A stretch of DNA of 64,000 nt, taken from the NCBI RefSeq assembly GCF_000426725.1, contig NZ_AUFX01000010.1, positions 62,001 to 126,000 on the forward strand. Reading direction: 5' to 3'. Of this stretch, positions 15,655 to 25,331 are shown one piece after another. The position numbers and the translations under genes were made by a program. Source of the DNA: Sporocytophaga myxococcoides DSM 11118. Its GTDB lineage: Bacteria; Bacteroidota; Bacteroidia; Cytophagales; Cytophagaceae. The stretch's first letter is position 1; each line of letters starts with the position of its first letter. The notes beneath the pieces are model-generated. The model did not search any database, was not told where the DNA came from, and saw only the letters and a program-made list of their open reading frames with translations.

Positions 15655-17991
15655 ATGCTAACACAAAATTTAGGATACCCGAGAATTGGAGCTTTCAGAG
15701 AGCTTAAAAAAGCTTCAGAGCAATACTGGTCAGGCAAAGAGAGCCTTCAGAATCTTTTAACCACTGGAAAGAAAATCAGAGAGGCGAACTGGACACTTCA
15801 AAAAAATGCACAGATTGACCTTATCCCGTCTAATGACTTTTCCTTTTATGATCAGGTATTAGACATGTCTCTCATTGTAAATGCCATCCCTGAGCGCTAT
15901 CATGAGATAGCAGAAGACAGAAATAACACAGAGAATGACTTGTATTTTGCAATGGCCAGAGGCTATCAGAAAGATGGAAAAGATATCATAGCAATGGAGA
16001 TGACAAAATGGTTTGATACTAACTACCACTACATCGTTCCTGAGTTCCATAAAAATCAAAAGTTCAGCCTGTTTTCAAATAAGATTACCAATGAATACCA
16101 GGAGGCTAAAGTGTTAGGAATAGAAACCAAACCAGTGATCATCGGTCCAGTATCTTATCTGCTGCTTGGAAAAGAGAAAGAAGATGGATTTCACAGAATT
16201 GAACTGATCAAAAACCTTCTGCCTGTCTATATAGAAATCATTGAAAAGCTTGAGAAAATGGGGGCTCAGTGGATTCAGCTGGATGAGCCATTCCTAACAA
16301 TGGACTTGAGTGACGAAGAAAAGAAAGCCTACCATCTTGTATATGATCAGCTAAGAAAGAAATTCCCTTACCTGAAAATTATGGTTGCTACTTACTTTGA
16401 CTGCACCGGAGACAATCTGGGACTTGCAGTAGTACTTCCTATAGATGCCTTGCATGTTGATCTTGTAAGATGCCCTTCTCAGCTTAATGACATACTACAG
16501 ACCTCGTTCATACTTTCCAAAACCTGCCTTTCCCTCGGAGTTGTAGATGGCAGAAATATCTGGATCAATGATTTTGAAAAGTCTTTATCATTTATTCAAA
16601 AGGCTGTTGAAATATTAGGAGAAGATAGAGTGATGATCGCTCCTTCATGCTCATTGCTGCACACTCCGTGCGATCTAGACAATGAAAAAGATGAAACAGT
16701 TCTAACTGCCGAAATCAAACAATGGATGGCTTTTGCAAAGCAAAAGATTGAAGAAGTTGGTGCTTTGAAAAAACTGGCATCTGTCAAGGATCCTCAAGAG
16801 CTTGCAGCTGCAATTAAACCAAACAAAGATATCATCGAAAGCAGGAAGAAATCAACACTGATTCATAAACCACAAGTAAAAGAACGAGTAAAGAACATAA
16901 CTGATGCGGATAGCAGAAGGGCAAGCACATTTGATATAAGACAAAAGAAACAGGAAAAAGCATTAAATCTTCCTTTATTCCCGACTACTACAATCGGGTC
17001 ATTTCCACAAACTGATGAAATTCGACAGCTCAGAGCTAAATTAAAGAATGGAACATTAACTCAAGCAGATTATGAGGAAAAAGTAAAATCAGAAATTGAT
17101 CGTTCGATTGTGTGGCAGGAGGAAATTGGTATAGATGTGTTGGTACATGGAGAATTTGAGCGCAATGACATGGTGGAATATTTTGGCGAACAACTGGACG
17201 GCTATGTATTTTCTCAGAATGGCTGGGTACAAAGCTATGGCTCAAGATGTGTTAAACCTCCCATCATTTATGGAGATATTGAAAGAAGCAAACCTATGAC
17301 AGTAAAATGGTCTCAGTATGCACAATCAAAAACCAATCATTATATGAAAGGTATGCTTACCGGTCCTGTTACGATCTTGCAATGGTCATTCGTACGTGAC
17401 GATCAGCCGAGATCAGAAACTACCATGCAAATAGCTCTAGCTATAAGAGATGAGGTGACAGACCTTGAAAAAGCAGGCATAAAAATTATCCAGATAGATG
17501 AGCCTGCAATCAGAGAAGGCCTACCACTACATAAAGTGGATTGGGATAGGTATCTGAACTGGGCAGTAACTGCATTCAGAATAAGTGCATCTGGAGTAAA
17601 GGATGAAACGCAGATCCATACACATATGTGTTATTCCGAATTTAACGATATCATCTCACACATTGCAGATATGGATGCTGATGTAATCACTATAGAAACT
17701 TCAAGATCTCAGATGGAATTGCTGGATGCTTTTGCAGACTTCAACTATCCAAATGAAATAGGTCCCGGAGTATATGACATTCACTCTCCTAGAGTACCAG
17801 GAGTTTCAGAAATAGAGCATTTACTTGAAAAAGCTTTAGCTGTAATTCCGGCAAGGAATCTATGGGTGAATCCTGATTGTGGGTTAAAGACAAGAAAATG
17901 GGCTGAAACAGAGCTTGCATTAAAGAACATGATGATCGCCACCAAGAAACTCAGGCAAAGAGTAAATGAAACATCCGGAATTGAAGCTTAA
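15655..17991 (+). CDS. metE: Cobalamin-independent methionine synthase
   Basis: The 778-residue enzyme transfers the methyl group of 5-methyltetrahydropteroyl-triglutamate to homocysteine, the last step of methionine synthesis. The N-terminal barrel begins NLGYPRIGAFRELKKA; the catalytic barrel begins FPTTTIGSFPQTDEIR (about 440). Zinc and substrate residues are visible in QIHTHMCYSEFND (His and Cys), DVITIETSRS and WVNPDCGLKTR (the second Cys). The length matches the family (about 750-780). No cobalamin riboswitch precedes it; control is more likely by the divergent Lrp-type regulator. A short leader and TAGATTTG box precede the ATG. Confidence 0.97.
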   Translation: MLTQNLGYPRIGAFRELKKASEQYWSGKESLQNLLTTGKKIREANWTLQKNAQIDLIPSNDFSFYDQVLDMSLIVNAIPERYHEIAEDRNNTENDLYFAMARGYQKDGKDIIAMEMTKWFDTNYHYIVPEFHKNQKFSLFSNKITNEYQEAKVLGIETKPVIIGPVSYLLLGKEKEDGFHRIELIKNLLPVYIEIIEKLEKMGAQWIQLDEPFLTMDLSDEEKKAYHLVYDQLRKKFPYLKIMVATYFDCTGDNLGLAVVLPIDALHVDLVRCPSQLNDILQTSFILSKTCLSLGVVDGRNIWINDFEKSLSFIQKAVEILGEDRVMIAPSCSLLHTPCDLDNEKDETVLTAEIKQWMAFAKQKIEEVGALKKLASVKDPQELAAAIKPNKDIIESRKKSTLIHKPQVKERVKNITDADSRRASTFDIRQKKQEKALNLPLFPTTTIGSFPQTDEIRQLRAKLKNGTLTQADYEEKVKSEIDRSIVWQEEIGIDVLVHGEFERNDMVEYFGEQLDGYVFSQNGWVQSYGSRCVKPPIIYGDIERSKPMTVKWSQYAQSKTNHYMKGMLTGPVTILQWSFVRDDQPRSETTMQIALAIRDEVTDLEKAGIKIIQIDEPAIREGLPLHKVDWDRYLNWAVTAFRISASGVKDETQIHTHMCYSEFNDIISHIADMDADVITIETSRSQMELLDAFADFNYPNEIGPGVYDIHSPRVPGVSEIEHLLEKALAVIPARNLWVNPDCGLKTRKWAETELALKNMMIATKKLRQRVNETSGIEA

Positions 17992-18311
17992 CCTTGCAAT
18001 GATACTCCAGGAAAAGCCCTCTTCTAAATCATTTTTCCATAGGAAAAAAAATTAATTCACATAGTTTTGGTGCTGTTCATATGTATTGTGAGTTGCTGTA
18101 AAATCTTCACCGATCTTCAGCAATTCACACATATATTATTATTACATATTTCATATAATCCTCTGTACAACTCTGCATCTCCTCTGTGTACCTCTTTGTC
18201 ATTATATTCTTTCAAAAATAGGCTATCCATTATCCTCATAAACCCAAATACTTTTCCACATACAACAACACTTTTTCTAAACAGTCGTATGTTTCGAAAA
18301 ATTACAGCAAT
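17992..18311 (+). other. Spacer of about 320 bp after metE
   Basis: The hairpin TTTTTCC-ATA-GGAAAAA near 18033-18050 may end the metE transcript. The rest is AT-rich without a convincing gene; a pyrimidine-rich open frame (18067-18315) overlaps the next start and has biased, non-protein-like composition. Confidence 0.4.
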
Positions 18312-18575
18312 ATGAGAAATCGTTTTTTATTTACTTCAGCTTTTATTATTCTGTTTGCAATACTAAGCCAGTTTGCAAAAGCTCAGACAGTATACGTTAC
18401 AGAGAAAGGTAAAAAATATCACAAAAAGAACTGCTCCGTTGTAAGCGAAGGCAAAAAAGGACAGGAACTTGCTGCGGCCCAAAAAAATGGCTATGAGCCT
18501 TGTTCTGTTTGCAAGCCAGACGAAGCTAAGAAACAAGAAGCCACAGACCCCAAGAAAAAAGTAACCCTAAAATAA
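18312..18575 (+). CDS. Small secreted protein with His/Cys metal-binding-like motif
   Basis: The 87-residue protein has a signal peptide (residues 1-24, cleavage after AKA) and a mature part carrying VYVTEKGKKYHKKNC and GYEPCSVCKPDE. The pattern Y-H-x3-C ... G-Y-x-P-C-x2-C-x-P occurs as a small zinc-binding-like module in many secreted bacterial proteins, often at the end of nucleases or hydrolases. Here it stands alone with a lysine-rich tail. It is probably periplasmic or extracellular. Function unknown. Flanked by a perfect terminator immediately after the stop. Confidence 0.75.
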   Translation: MRNRFLFTSAFIILFAILSQFAKAQTVYVTEKGKKYHKKNCSVVSEGKKGQELAAAQKNGYEPCSVCKPDEAKKQEATDPKKKVTLK

Positions 18576-18577
18576 CC

Positions 18578-18610
18578 AGAGGCCGGAGCTGCAAAGTTCC
18601 GGCCTCTTTT
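18578..18610 (+). terminator. Rho-independent terminator
   Basis: The perfect 10-bp stem AGAGGCCGGA (18578-18587) / TCCGGCCTCT (18598-18607) is followed by T residues. Confidence 0.9.
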
Positions 18611-18632
18611 AGTTTTATACTTTCAATAAATT

Positions 18633-20075
18633 TCATTCCACAATAATCGGAGCTGATCTTCTACCTGCTTGGTTGTTTACTTCCAGAATATACATACCAG
18701 CCTCTACTCCGGATATAGAAAGTGTATTCTGAGATCCATCAAACAACTTAACTACCCTACCTGACAAATCCATTATACTTATAGCATCGCCAGCCAGAAG
18801 GCCCTCTACTGATATAAATTCCTTCGCAGGATTAGGATAAACATTAATTTTACCTGCAGCTAACTTTTGCAAAGACGTAATCACATTTTCTACTTCCAGC
18901 AAATTAGAACCTAGAGACAGATCTTCTGAAGTGCGTGCAGACGGGAAGCAACTTACCCAGTGCATTTCAATCTGATAAAACAATTTTTCAGATGCAGGAG
19001 GATTGATATCGGTAAATGAATAAATACCTTCAGAAACTGTAGTAACTAATTCCAGAGCATCTTTGGAAGCACCTCTGTAGATCGCGTATTCAGCTATACC
19101 TGCACCTTCATAAGCATTCCAGGTAATTGTAATTGCACTTTCCTGTTTATCCTGCGATAGCAAAACAGTTTTATGCGACTGAGACAATGGAGTCATATTA
19201 CCATTAACATCCTTCACTGCAATGCTATATGAATAAGAAGTTAGTTCAGGATGTGAACTGTTATCTTTAAATATACTGAATTCAATTCCTCCAAGACGGC
19301 CGATCTGCTTACCATCTCTGAAAATCCTGACACTGTCTACCGCAGGATAATCTTCTGATTTTTCGAATATAACCAGATTTTTTCCAGAGGTCTTATCAAA
19401 AGTTGCCATGCACATAGATGGCTGATAAACAGTAAGACTAGCCGGAGCTGATGAAATGCTGCTTCCGCAACTTGATAATAATTCACAAACAAAATTCAAA
19501 CCATTCAGGTCAGTAGTTACATTATTTAATATTAACTTTGATGAATTCGCTCCATCTATGTATTCAGGCCCGGAACCTCTGTCTGTAAGCCAGGCATAAG
19601 ATATTCCTCCTCCGGATGCAGTGACCTCAAAAACTGCTTTTCCATTTTCCCATACAGAAACAGACTCTGGGTCTGAAAGGATAATAGGGTTCTCATTTAC
19701 AGTTAGCTTTGCTGATTCGGAATAAATTTTAACTTCGCTCTCATCTGTTAAAACGCACCTGTAAAGACTTCCATTCATTTCTTTTTCTACTGGCGGCGAC
19801 TGATAAGAACTAGATTCTGCACCATTTATATCTACATATGCAAAGCCTGTATATACCTGCCACTGATAAGATAAATTTTCACCTTCAGCTTGAATAGAAA
19901 AAAGTGCTCCAGTACCAACACATACAGCTACATCTTCCGGATGCTTCGCTATCTGGATTTCATTGATTTCCTGAATATGATGCACTAAGGATTTGATCGG
20001 CTCGGCTATTGCAAAAGAGGACAAAGAAGTGAAAGAAGCTGAAATCAGCAGAGATAAAAGTAGTTGTTTTTTCAT
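18633..20075 (-). CDS. T9SS-secreted protein with Ig-like domains
   Basis: The 480-residue protein has a signal peptide (1-25), two Ig-like domains (about 35-125 and 130-215, each with Trp and paired Cys such as YQWQV...LYRCVLT), a fibronectin-like region (about 220-385, ITITWNAYEGAGIAEYAIYRG) and a type A sorting domain at the end (INVYPNPAKEFISVEG, then SGVEAGMYILEVNN). The sorting domain directs export through the type IX system and attachment or release at the cell surface. No catalytic domain is present, so an adhesive or structural role is likely. A full TTTG-N19-TATTTTTG promoter precedes it. Confidence 0.88.
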   Translation of the reverse strand: MKKQLLLSLLISASFTSLSSFAIAEPIKSLVHHIQEINEIQIAKHPEDVAVCVGTGALFSIQAEGENLSYQWQVYTGFAYVDINGAESSSYQSPPVEKEMNGSLYRCVLTDESEVKIYSESAKLTVNENPIILSDPESVSVWENGKAVFEVTASGGGISYAWLTDRGSGPEYIDGANSSKLILNNVTTDLNGLNFVCELLSSCGSSISSAPASLTVYQPSMCMATFDKTSGKNLVIFEKSEDYPAVDSVRIFRDGKQIGRLGGIEFSIFKDNSSHPELTSYSYSIAVKDVNGNMTPLSQSHKTVLLSQDKQESAITITWNAYEGAGIAEYAIYRGASKDALELVTTVSEGIYSFTDINPPASEKLFYQIEMHWVSCFPSARTSEDLSLGSNLLEVENVITSLQKLAAGKINVYPNPAKEFISVEGLLAGDAISIMDLSGRVVKLFDGSQNTLSISGVEAGMYILEVNNQAGRRSAPIIVE

Positions 20076-20110
20076 CTAAGAATACAATAATTAGTAGTGT
20101 TTACCATTTA

Positions 20111-20141
20111 CAAAAATAAGCTTAACTTTCTAATTATCAAA
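20111..20141 (-). promoter_or_regulatory. Near-consensus Bacteroidota promoter
   Basis: On the minus strand TTTG (20138-20141) is followed by 19 bases and TATTTTTG (20111-20118), an exact fit to TTTG-N19-TAnnTTTG. The expected leader to ATG 20075 is about 30 bases. Confidence 0.7.
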
Positions 20142-20299
20142 GTGAATTACTTACTCCCAATATCCTAAAACTACAATAATTAAAATTCTAAAATAGGATT
20201 TGATAAATATTCCTATCAACATATAAACCTGGTGGATAAATGTCGTGAAATAAATCATTAGATTTTTTTTCCACCTGTCAGACTTTCTCTAATCCTTGA

Positions 20300-20307
20300 T
20301 TACCTTT
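20300..20307 (+). promoter_or_regulatory. Candidate -7 box (TACCTTTG) that decides the helicase start
   Basis: TACCTTTG fits TAnnTTTG. It lies inside the most upstream possible reading frame (TTG 20296), so transcription would start near 20314 and translation at the in-frame TTG 20332. Confidence 0.4.
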
Positions 20308-20331
20308 GCTTTTTCAAAAAAACATAATCAC

Positions 20332-22485
20332 TTGTCATTTAATCCATTATCAATAGACCTTCCTGTAAGGGAAATTATTCCTGCTGTACAGGAACACTTA
20401 AGCAAATCAAATACACTTATTGTAAATGCCCCTCCGGGAGCGGGAAAAAGTACCTTATTACCACTGGCAATTTTTAATGAACCATGGCTTGAAGGTAAAA
20501 AAGTGCTGATGCTAGAACCGAGAAGACTGGCTGCCAAGACAATAGCTGAGCGTATGTCTTCTCTGCTTGGTGAAGATGTTGGGCAAAGCATTGGTTATAG
20601 GATAAGGTTTGAAAATAAAGTCAGCAATAAAACAAGAATTGAAGTTCTGACCGAAGGTATTTTAACCCGCTTCATACACAACGACAACAGCCTTGAAGGT
20701 GTAGGACTTGTAATCTTTGATGAGTTCCATGAGCGCAGCATCCATGCTGATGTTGCAATGGCTTTGTGTAGAGAAGCTCAACAAAGACTGCGTCCGGACC
20801 TCCGCATTATGGTGATGTCGGCAACACTTGATATGCCTCAACTGACTAAGATCCTCAAAGCTCCTGTTGCACAGAGTCAGGGCAAACAATATCCTGTAGA
20901 AATCAAATATACAGGAGAAGCTGATCAGTTCCTGCTTCCGGAGATGACAGCGAAAGTCGTCATTAAGGCTGTAAAAGAAAAAGATGGAGATACCCTTGTA
21001 TTCCTTCCGGGAGAAGCTGATATCAAACAATGCGAAGGCATTCTTAAAAAAGAGCTAAAGGGCTTTGTCATTCATCCTTTGTATGGCATGTTGCCACCAG
21101 GAAAACAATATAGTGCCATTATGCCTGACAAGACTGGAAAGCGTAAGGTTGTACTTGCCACTTCTATTGCAGAAACAAGCTTAACAATAGAAGGCATTAA
21201 AATAGTTGTTGACTCTGGTTTTGGAAAGACCTCTAAGTTCGATCCCCAATCAGGATTATCAAGGCTTGTAACTCAAAGAATTTCTAAAGACTCTGCAGAC
21301 CAGCGTGCTGGCCGGGCAGGAAGACTTAGTCCTGGAACATGCTACAGAATGTGGTCAGAAAGCATCCAGGAAAATATGACAGAGCACAGGATTCCTGAAA
21401 TTATGGAGGCTGACTTATCTTCATTGGTGCTGGATATGGCTCAATGGGGAATAGTTGATCCTCACCAGCTTACCTGGCTTTCTCCTCCGCCTAAAGCTAC
21501 TCTTGCTCAAGCTGTAGAAACTTTGCATCAGTTGAATGCTTTGGAAAATGGCCGTATTACGGAACATGGAAAGAAAATTCACTCGCTTCCATGTCACCCG
21601 AGAATTGCGCATATGCTTCTGATGGCAGAAGAAGAAAACAGACTTCCGCTTGCTACTGACCTTGCTGCTCTTCTGGAAGAGCGAGATCCATTGAAAAGAG
21701 AAACTGGGATTGACATTAACGTCCGAATTGAAGCACTAAGAAGGTATCGTAAGGAAAAGGGTCAGGGTAAACAATTGGGAAGGATTGAAAAGGTTGCCGC
21801 TTCTTACAGAAAGCTTTTTGATATAAAGGAAGATAATGGTCAGCAAGATCCGTACGAAACAGGTGTTTTATTAGCACATTGTCATCCGGAACGAATTGCC
21901 TTTGCCAGACCTGGCAATAATGCTCAGTTTCAGCTTGCCAATGGTAAATATGCTTCCGCAAGCCATAAAGATGAACTGGCACATGAATCATGGCTTGCCA
22001 TTGCCAACCTTGATGCCAGAGAGGGTATGGGTAAAATTTTCTTAGCCTCTCCTTTAAATCCAAAAGATCTCGCACCATTGGTAAAAGAGCAGGAAGTCAT
22101 TTCATGGGATACTGAAGACGGTACATTAAAAGCTTCTAAAGATTTAAGAATCGGAAGCATCATACTTAAATCAAAACCATTGCCAGCACCTAACGATAAA
22201 TTCAGAATTAAAGCTATTTCGGATGCGATTAAAAAAGAAGGAGACTTCTTACTTCCGTTTACCGAAGAAGTAAAAGAATGGCAGGAAAGGATATTACAAT
22301 TAAAAAAATCTGAGCCTCAGGCAGGATGGCCGGATGTAAGTACCTCTACGCTATTACTTACAAACTATGAATGGCTGACTCCCCATCTTACAGACATCGA
22401 ACACCCTGATGACCTATATGAGCTGGACCTGCTGGATATCCTTCAGAAATTTCTGACGAAGGAACAAAAAGAGAGGTTGTTATAA
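20332..22485 (+). CDS. hrpB: ATP-dependent helicase HrpB-like, C-terminally short
   Basis: This is a DEAH-type helicase of about 717 residues. Seen near the N-terminus: LPVREIIPAVQEHL, Walker A NAPPGAGKST, MLEPRRLAAKT, the DEFHER box, MSATLDMP, then VLATSIAETSLTIEGIK and DQRAGRAGRLSPGTCYRMWS, followed by the HA2-like region and part of the HrpB-specific domain (LLLTNYEWLTPHL). Typical HrpB proteins continue for roughly another 100 residues; here the stop comes soon after that motif with no remaining coding sequence before the next gene. No ATG fits the start; TTG 20332 is preferred because a promoter-like box overlaps the earlier TTG 20296. The cellular role of HrpB is unclear, probably RNA remodelling. 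Confidence 0.85.
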   Translation: MSFNPLSIDLPVREIIPAVQEHLSKSNTLIVNAPPGAGKSTLLPLAIFNEPWLEGKKVLMLEPRRLAAKTIAERMSSLLGEDVGQSIGYRIRFENKVSNKTRIEVLTEGILTRFIHNDNSLEGVGLVIFDEFHERSIHADVAMALCREAQQRLRPDLRIMVMSATLDMPQLTKILKAPVAQSQGKQYPVEIKYTGEADQFLLPEMTAKVVIKAVKEKDGDTLVFLPGEADIKQCEGILKKELKGFVIHPLYGMLPPGKQYSAIMPDKTGKRKVVLATSIAETSLTIEGIKIVVDSGFGKTSKFDPQSGLSRLVTQRISKDSADQRAGRAGRLSPGTCYRMWSESIQENMTEHRIPEIMEADLSSLVLDMAQWGIVDPHQLTWLSPPPKATLAQAVETLHQLNALENGRITEHGKKIHSLPCHPRIAHMLLMAEEENRLPLATDLAALLEERDPLKRETGIDINVRIEALRRYRKEKGQGKQLGRIEKVAASYRKLFDIKEDNGQQDPYETGVLLAHCHPERIAFARPGNNAQFQLANGKYASASHKDELAHESWLAIANLDAREGMGKIFLASPLNPKDLAPLVKEQEVISWDTEDGTLKASKDLRIGSIILKSKPLPAPNDKFRIKAISDAIKKEGDFLLPFTEEVKEWQERILQLKKSEPQAGWPDVSTSTLLLTNYEWLTPHLTDIEHPDDLYELDLLDILQKFLTKEQKERLL

Positions 22486-22495
22486 ATCTACACAT

Positions 22496-22529
22496 CAGTC
22501 TTCAGAATCAGGCATGATTCCGAAGACTG
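22496..22529. terminator. Hairpin between convergent genes
   Basis: CAGTCTTC and GAATCA (22496-22510) pair with TGATTC and GAAGACTG (22515-22529), with one mismatch between the two segments. There is no T run, so terminator function is only probable. Confidence 0.5.
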
Positions 22530-22541
22530 TGGATATGATTT

Positions 22542-23336
22542 CTACAATAATGATTTTATCACCCCTCCCTCAACTCTTATAGAAGCTCCATTGGTAGCTG
22601 ACGCAAGAGGACTAACAAAATAAGCAACAGTATCTGCGATTTCCTCAACAGTTGCAAATCTCTGAATGAGAGAAGTTGGCCGTATGTTTTTAAAGAAATC
22701 AGCTTCTACTTCATCTACTGAAATATTCTTAGATCTGGAAAGATCTTCTATAAACCCTCCTACTCCTTTGGACTTTGTAGGCCCTGGCAATATTGAATTT
22801 ACAGTAACATTCGTTCCTTTTGTCAACTCAGCAAGACCTCTCGAAATTGCCAACTGAGCTGTCTTCGTCATGCCATAATGGATCATTTCTTCAGGAATAA
22901 AAACAGCTGACTCACTGGAGATAAAAATAATTCTGCCCCAATTATTAGACAACATTTTTGGAAAACAGTATCTGGCAAGTCTGATACCACTCATAACATT
23001 TACTTCAAAAAAGCGAAACCAGTCTTCATCGGTAATTTCTATAAAAGTCCTGGGTTCAAAGATACCGGCATTATTAATTAGAATATCTATAGAAGGCAAT
23101 GAAGCTATCAGTTTGTTTACTCCTTCTGCATTTGAAAGATCAGCTTCAATCCCTGTAATATTAGAATTTCCGGATATTGACTTTAGTTCAGCTATAGCCT
23201 TTTCTACACTTCCCTTTGTTCTGCCGTTGATAATAACTTCCGCTCCCTCAATCAGCAATCTGCTGGCAATGGCAAATCCGATCCCGGCAGTAGAACCTGT
23301 AATAAATGCTTTCTTACCTTTAAGCTTTAAATCCAT
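22542..23336 (-). CDS. Short-chain dehydrogenase/reductase
   Basis: The 264-residue SDR oxidoreductase is complete: nucleotide loop TGSTAGIG (about 14-21), the arginine in NGRTKGS favouring NADP, INNAG (about 88), catalytic Ser in FISSESAVF, catalytic YGMTK, and SILPGPTKS. The C-terminal GASIRVEGGV is typical of FabG-like classical SDRs. The substrate is unknown. It stands alone and converges with the helicase gene. Confidence 0.9.
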   Translation of the reverse strand: MDLKLKGKKAFITGSTAGIGFAIASRLLIEGAEVIINGRTKGSVEKAIAELKSISGNSNITGIEADLSNAEGVNKLIASLPSIDILINNAGIFEPRTFIEITDEDWFRFFEVNVMSGIRLARYCFPKMLSNNWGRIIFISSESAVFIPEEMIHYGMTKTAQLAISRGLAELTKGTNVTVNSILPGPTKSKGVGGFIEDLSRSKNISVDEVEADFFKNIRPTSLIQRFATVEEIADTVAYFVSPLASATNGASIRVEGGVIKSLL

Positions 23337-23408
23337 ATTTTTTTTATTTGATAAATGAAATATCTTTTCTTCTTAAATTGTTATTTTATAAGTGTAAATC
23401 ACAACTTA

Positions 23409-24515
23409 TCAATCAGTATTTAGCATTCCATTTAATTTTTCTCTGTCAGAAATACTAAGATACTGGCAAGCTATTCTATCTTCAGGATTTCTGTCAACGG
23501 TATAAAGCACTATTGTAAATAAAAACTCCAGAGGCTTCATCAGAATAAAAATAAGATCCGAAACTAATTTATTATTGAATATATCATAATACCTGTGAAT
23601 AAAAACCCCTACTCTGTTATAATTTGACCTAACTGCTTTATGTATCTTAGGAAAATTCTGTTCTATAAGTTCTTCAAATGCATTTGCTACTAATAGCTGT
23701 CTATTGCAGATGATTTTATTTCCCATTCTTTCCCCATATCTGACAGGCCTGACAATAACCTTGTGACCGTTTGCTGCTACTGAACATAAAAAATGTCCTC
23801 CACACTCAACATTTGCACACTCATAGTCCAGTTGAGAAAAACCATGCTTATATGTATCGGTGAACACTCTTATCAATGAATCCGGTTTCTGCCCGAAAAG
23901 CAGTAATAAACTACTGATCACTGATAACACAGGTAAAAATACTATTAATAAAACAGGAATCTTAAAGAACATATTAAGCTCTAATATTCTCCATGCAATT
24001 TTTTCAAAAAAATTACCATTACTATAATCCCTGTTTTTATTAGTCTTAAGAAATATTTTATGGTTCTTCACCAATTGAAAAGTAAACAGAATGATAATAG
24101 GAATATTCCCCAACATTGCTAAAAGAGGATGAATCTGAATGCCTATAAAGACATTTAAGATAATACCACCCAATAACATTGAATTGATTAAAACTTCTAC
24201 CACAGGGCTTGCTATTCTTTTTTTCAAAGCAGAATAGAAATATGCACCAATACTGATCAGAATAAAGATATATATGGTCAGTTTATGTTCTGGTGAAAAG
24301 GTAGCCGACTCCTGACAACAATCGTTCTTTGTTTCATCTATCAGAAAAAAGTAAAAGAGAGGATATATCACTATAAATACAAAGTCCAGCACCTTGACAA
24401 GACCAAGATCCAGATCTCCTTTGCTAAGAAATCGCTTTCCATTAAAAAGATAAACTACAAAATCCAGAAGAACTAAAAGTAATGGAAGAGCAAAAAAGGC
24501 AATAATAATAAACAT
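23409..24515 (-). CDS. Multi-pass membrane protein, DUF6688-like
   Basis: The 368-residue protein has about five to seven hydrophobic helices (for example IIIAFFALPLLLVLLDFVVY, LVKVLDFVFIVIYPLFYFFL, IPIIILFTFQLV). The motifs NDCCQESATFSPEHKLTIYI and YECANVECGGHFLCSVAANG are rich in conserved Cys and Asn. This pattern matches my recollection of the DUF6688 family, which is of unknown function. The cysteine pairs may bind metal or form disulfides. A small soluble gene (24533-24982) lies 17 bases upstream on the same strand, so the two are probably co-transcribed. Confidence 0.7.
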   Translation of the reverse strand: MFIIIAFFALPLLLVLLDFVVYLFNGKRFLSKGDLDLGLVKVLDFVFIVIYPLFYFFLIDETKNDCCQESATFSPEHKLTIYIFILISIGAYFYSALKKRIASPVVEVLINSMLLGGIILNVFIGIQIHPLLAMLGNIPIIILFTFQLVKNHKIFLKTNKNRDYSNGNFFEKIAWRILELNMFFKIPVLLIVFLPVLSVISSLLLLFGQKPDSLIRVFTDTYKHGFSQLDYECANVECGGHFLCSVAANGHKVIVRPVRYGERMGNKIICNRQLLVANAFEELIEQNFPKIHKAVRSNYNRVGVFIHRYYDIFNNKLVSDLIFILMKPLEFLFTIVLYTVDRNPEDRIACQYLSISDREKLNGMLNTD

Positions 24516-24532
24516 ATTTCTTTTTTATATTA

Positions 24533-24982
24533 TCAATTCAGTTGAGTCATTACAAAACTACCATTTCCAGTTGATATAAACATTGGTATAATTCCTTTCC
24601 AAAAAACTAACCTTTTCTTAAACTTCCAGCTACCTGTTATATTCCTTTTATTCTGCGAAAACAGGCCTTCATATATCAGAACAGGGTGCTTCTTATTGTG
24701 ATCAATATGATGTTCTCCATTTCTCTTTATAAAGCCATATACCGGCATAAACTTTTCAAAATAAATATGAGTATCGGTACATCTACCCTTTATCTTTCCT
24801 ATACCTGGCGTGCCTCCCATCTCAATATTATCTTCTACAGTTCCTTCAAACTCAGACCTCTTAACTGAGAGAATTGTTATTACAAAGTCCACATGACCCA
24901 CTTCAATATCTGAAATTTCTTTCGGAATATTATAGTAGTATGTTCCTTTCCATTTACCTTGTATTTCTATTGCACCTTCCAT
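24533..24982 (-). CDS. Hypothetical protein upstream of the DUF6688-like gene
   Basis: The 149-residue soluble protein is rich in predicted beta strands (IEIQGKWKGTYYYNIP, VDFVITILSVKRSEFEGTVE, KGRCTDTHIYFEKF, GSWKFKK). The repeated G-x-W and x-G-T-V-E turns suggest a lipocalin-like or other small beta barrel. I start at ATG 24982, which opens directly into the first strand; an ATG at 25018 in frame would add 12 residues without structure. It is followed after 17 bases by the membrane protein, suggesting a shared transcript and perhaps a shared role. Function unknown. Confidence 0.6.
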   Translation of the reverse strand: MEGAIEIQGKWKGTYYYNIPKEISDIEVGHVDFVITILSVKRSEFEGTVEDNIEMGGTPGIGKIKGRCTDTHIYFEKFMPVYGFIKRNGEHHIDHNKKHPVLIYEGLFSQNKRNITGSWKFKKRLVFWKGIIPMFISTGNGSFVMTQLN

Positions 24983-25018
24983 GGTTAAATGATCTTCTAA
25001 AAATGAACAATTGTACAA

Positions 25019-25331
25019 CTAACATTAAAAATTATCTTGGTATTTTCCTCTTACTAACTTTTATGTCTTTATTTCCAATAAAAGATTATTAAGAGCAATT
25101 GAGTTATAAATTTAGTCTTATTATTTATCAAAAGCCAAATGAACAGTAGCAATATGTACGTATTAAAGAATGGACTCAAAATGTGACCGGCTTTGCTTCT
25201 CTTATTAGCTAGCTCTAGTGTATAGAAAGAAATTTCAATTCCAGACAGCACAAAAAGATAAAACTATCTGATAGTATGAAAGTTAACTTTAAATATTATA
25301 TTTAATTAACAAACCATACTCATTTTATGAT
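25019..25331. other. AT-rich spacer, about 310 bp
   Basis: The spacer is divergent between the beta-barrel-like gene and doxX. No convincing gene or repeat is present; a 60-codon open frame on the minus strand (25069-25251) is hydrophobic by base composition and has no start context. Confidence 0.4.

Noticed and set aside
18067-18315. Open frame of 82 codons before the small secreted protein
   Set aside because: Pyrimidine-biased composition, overlaps the next start, no start context and no protein-like pattern.
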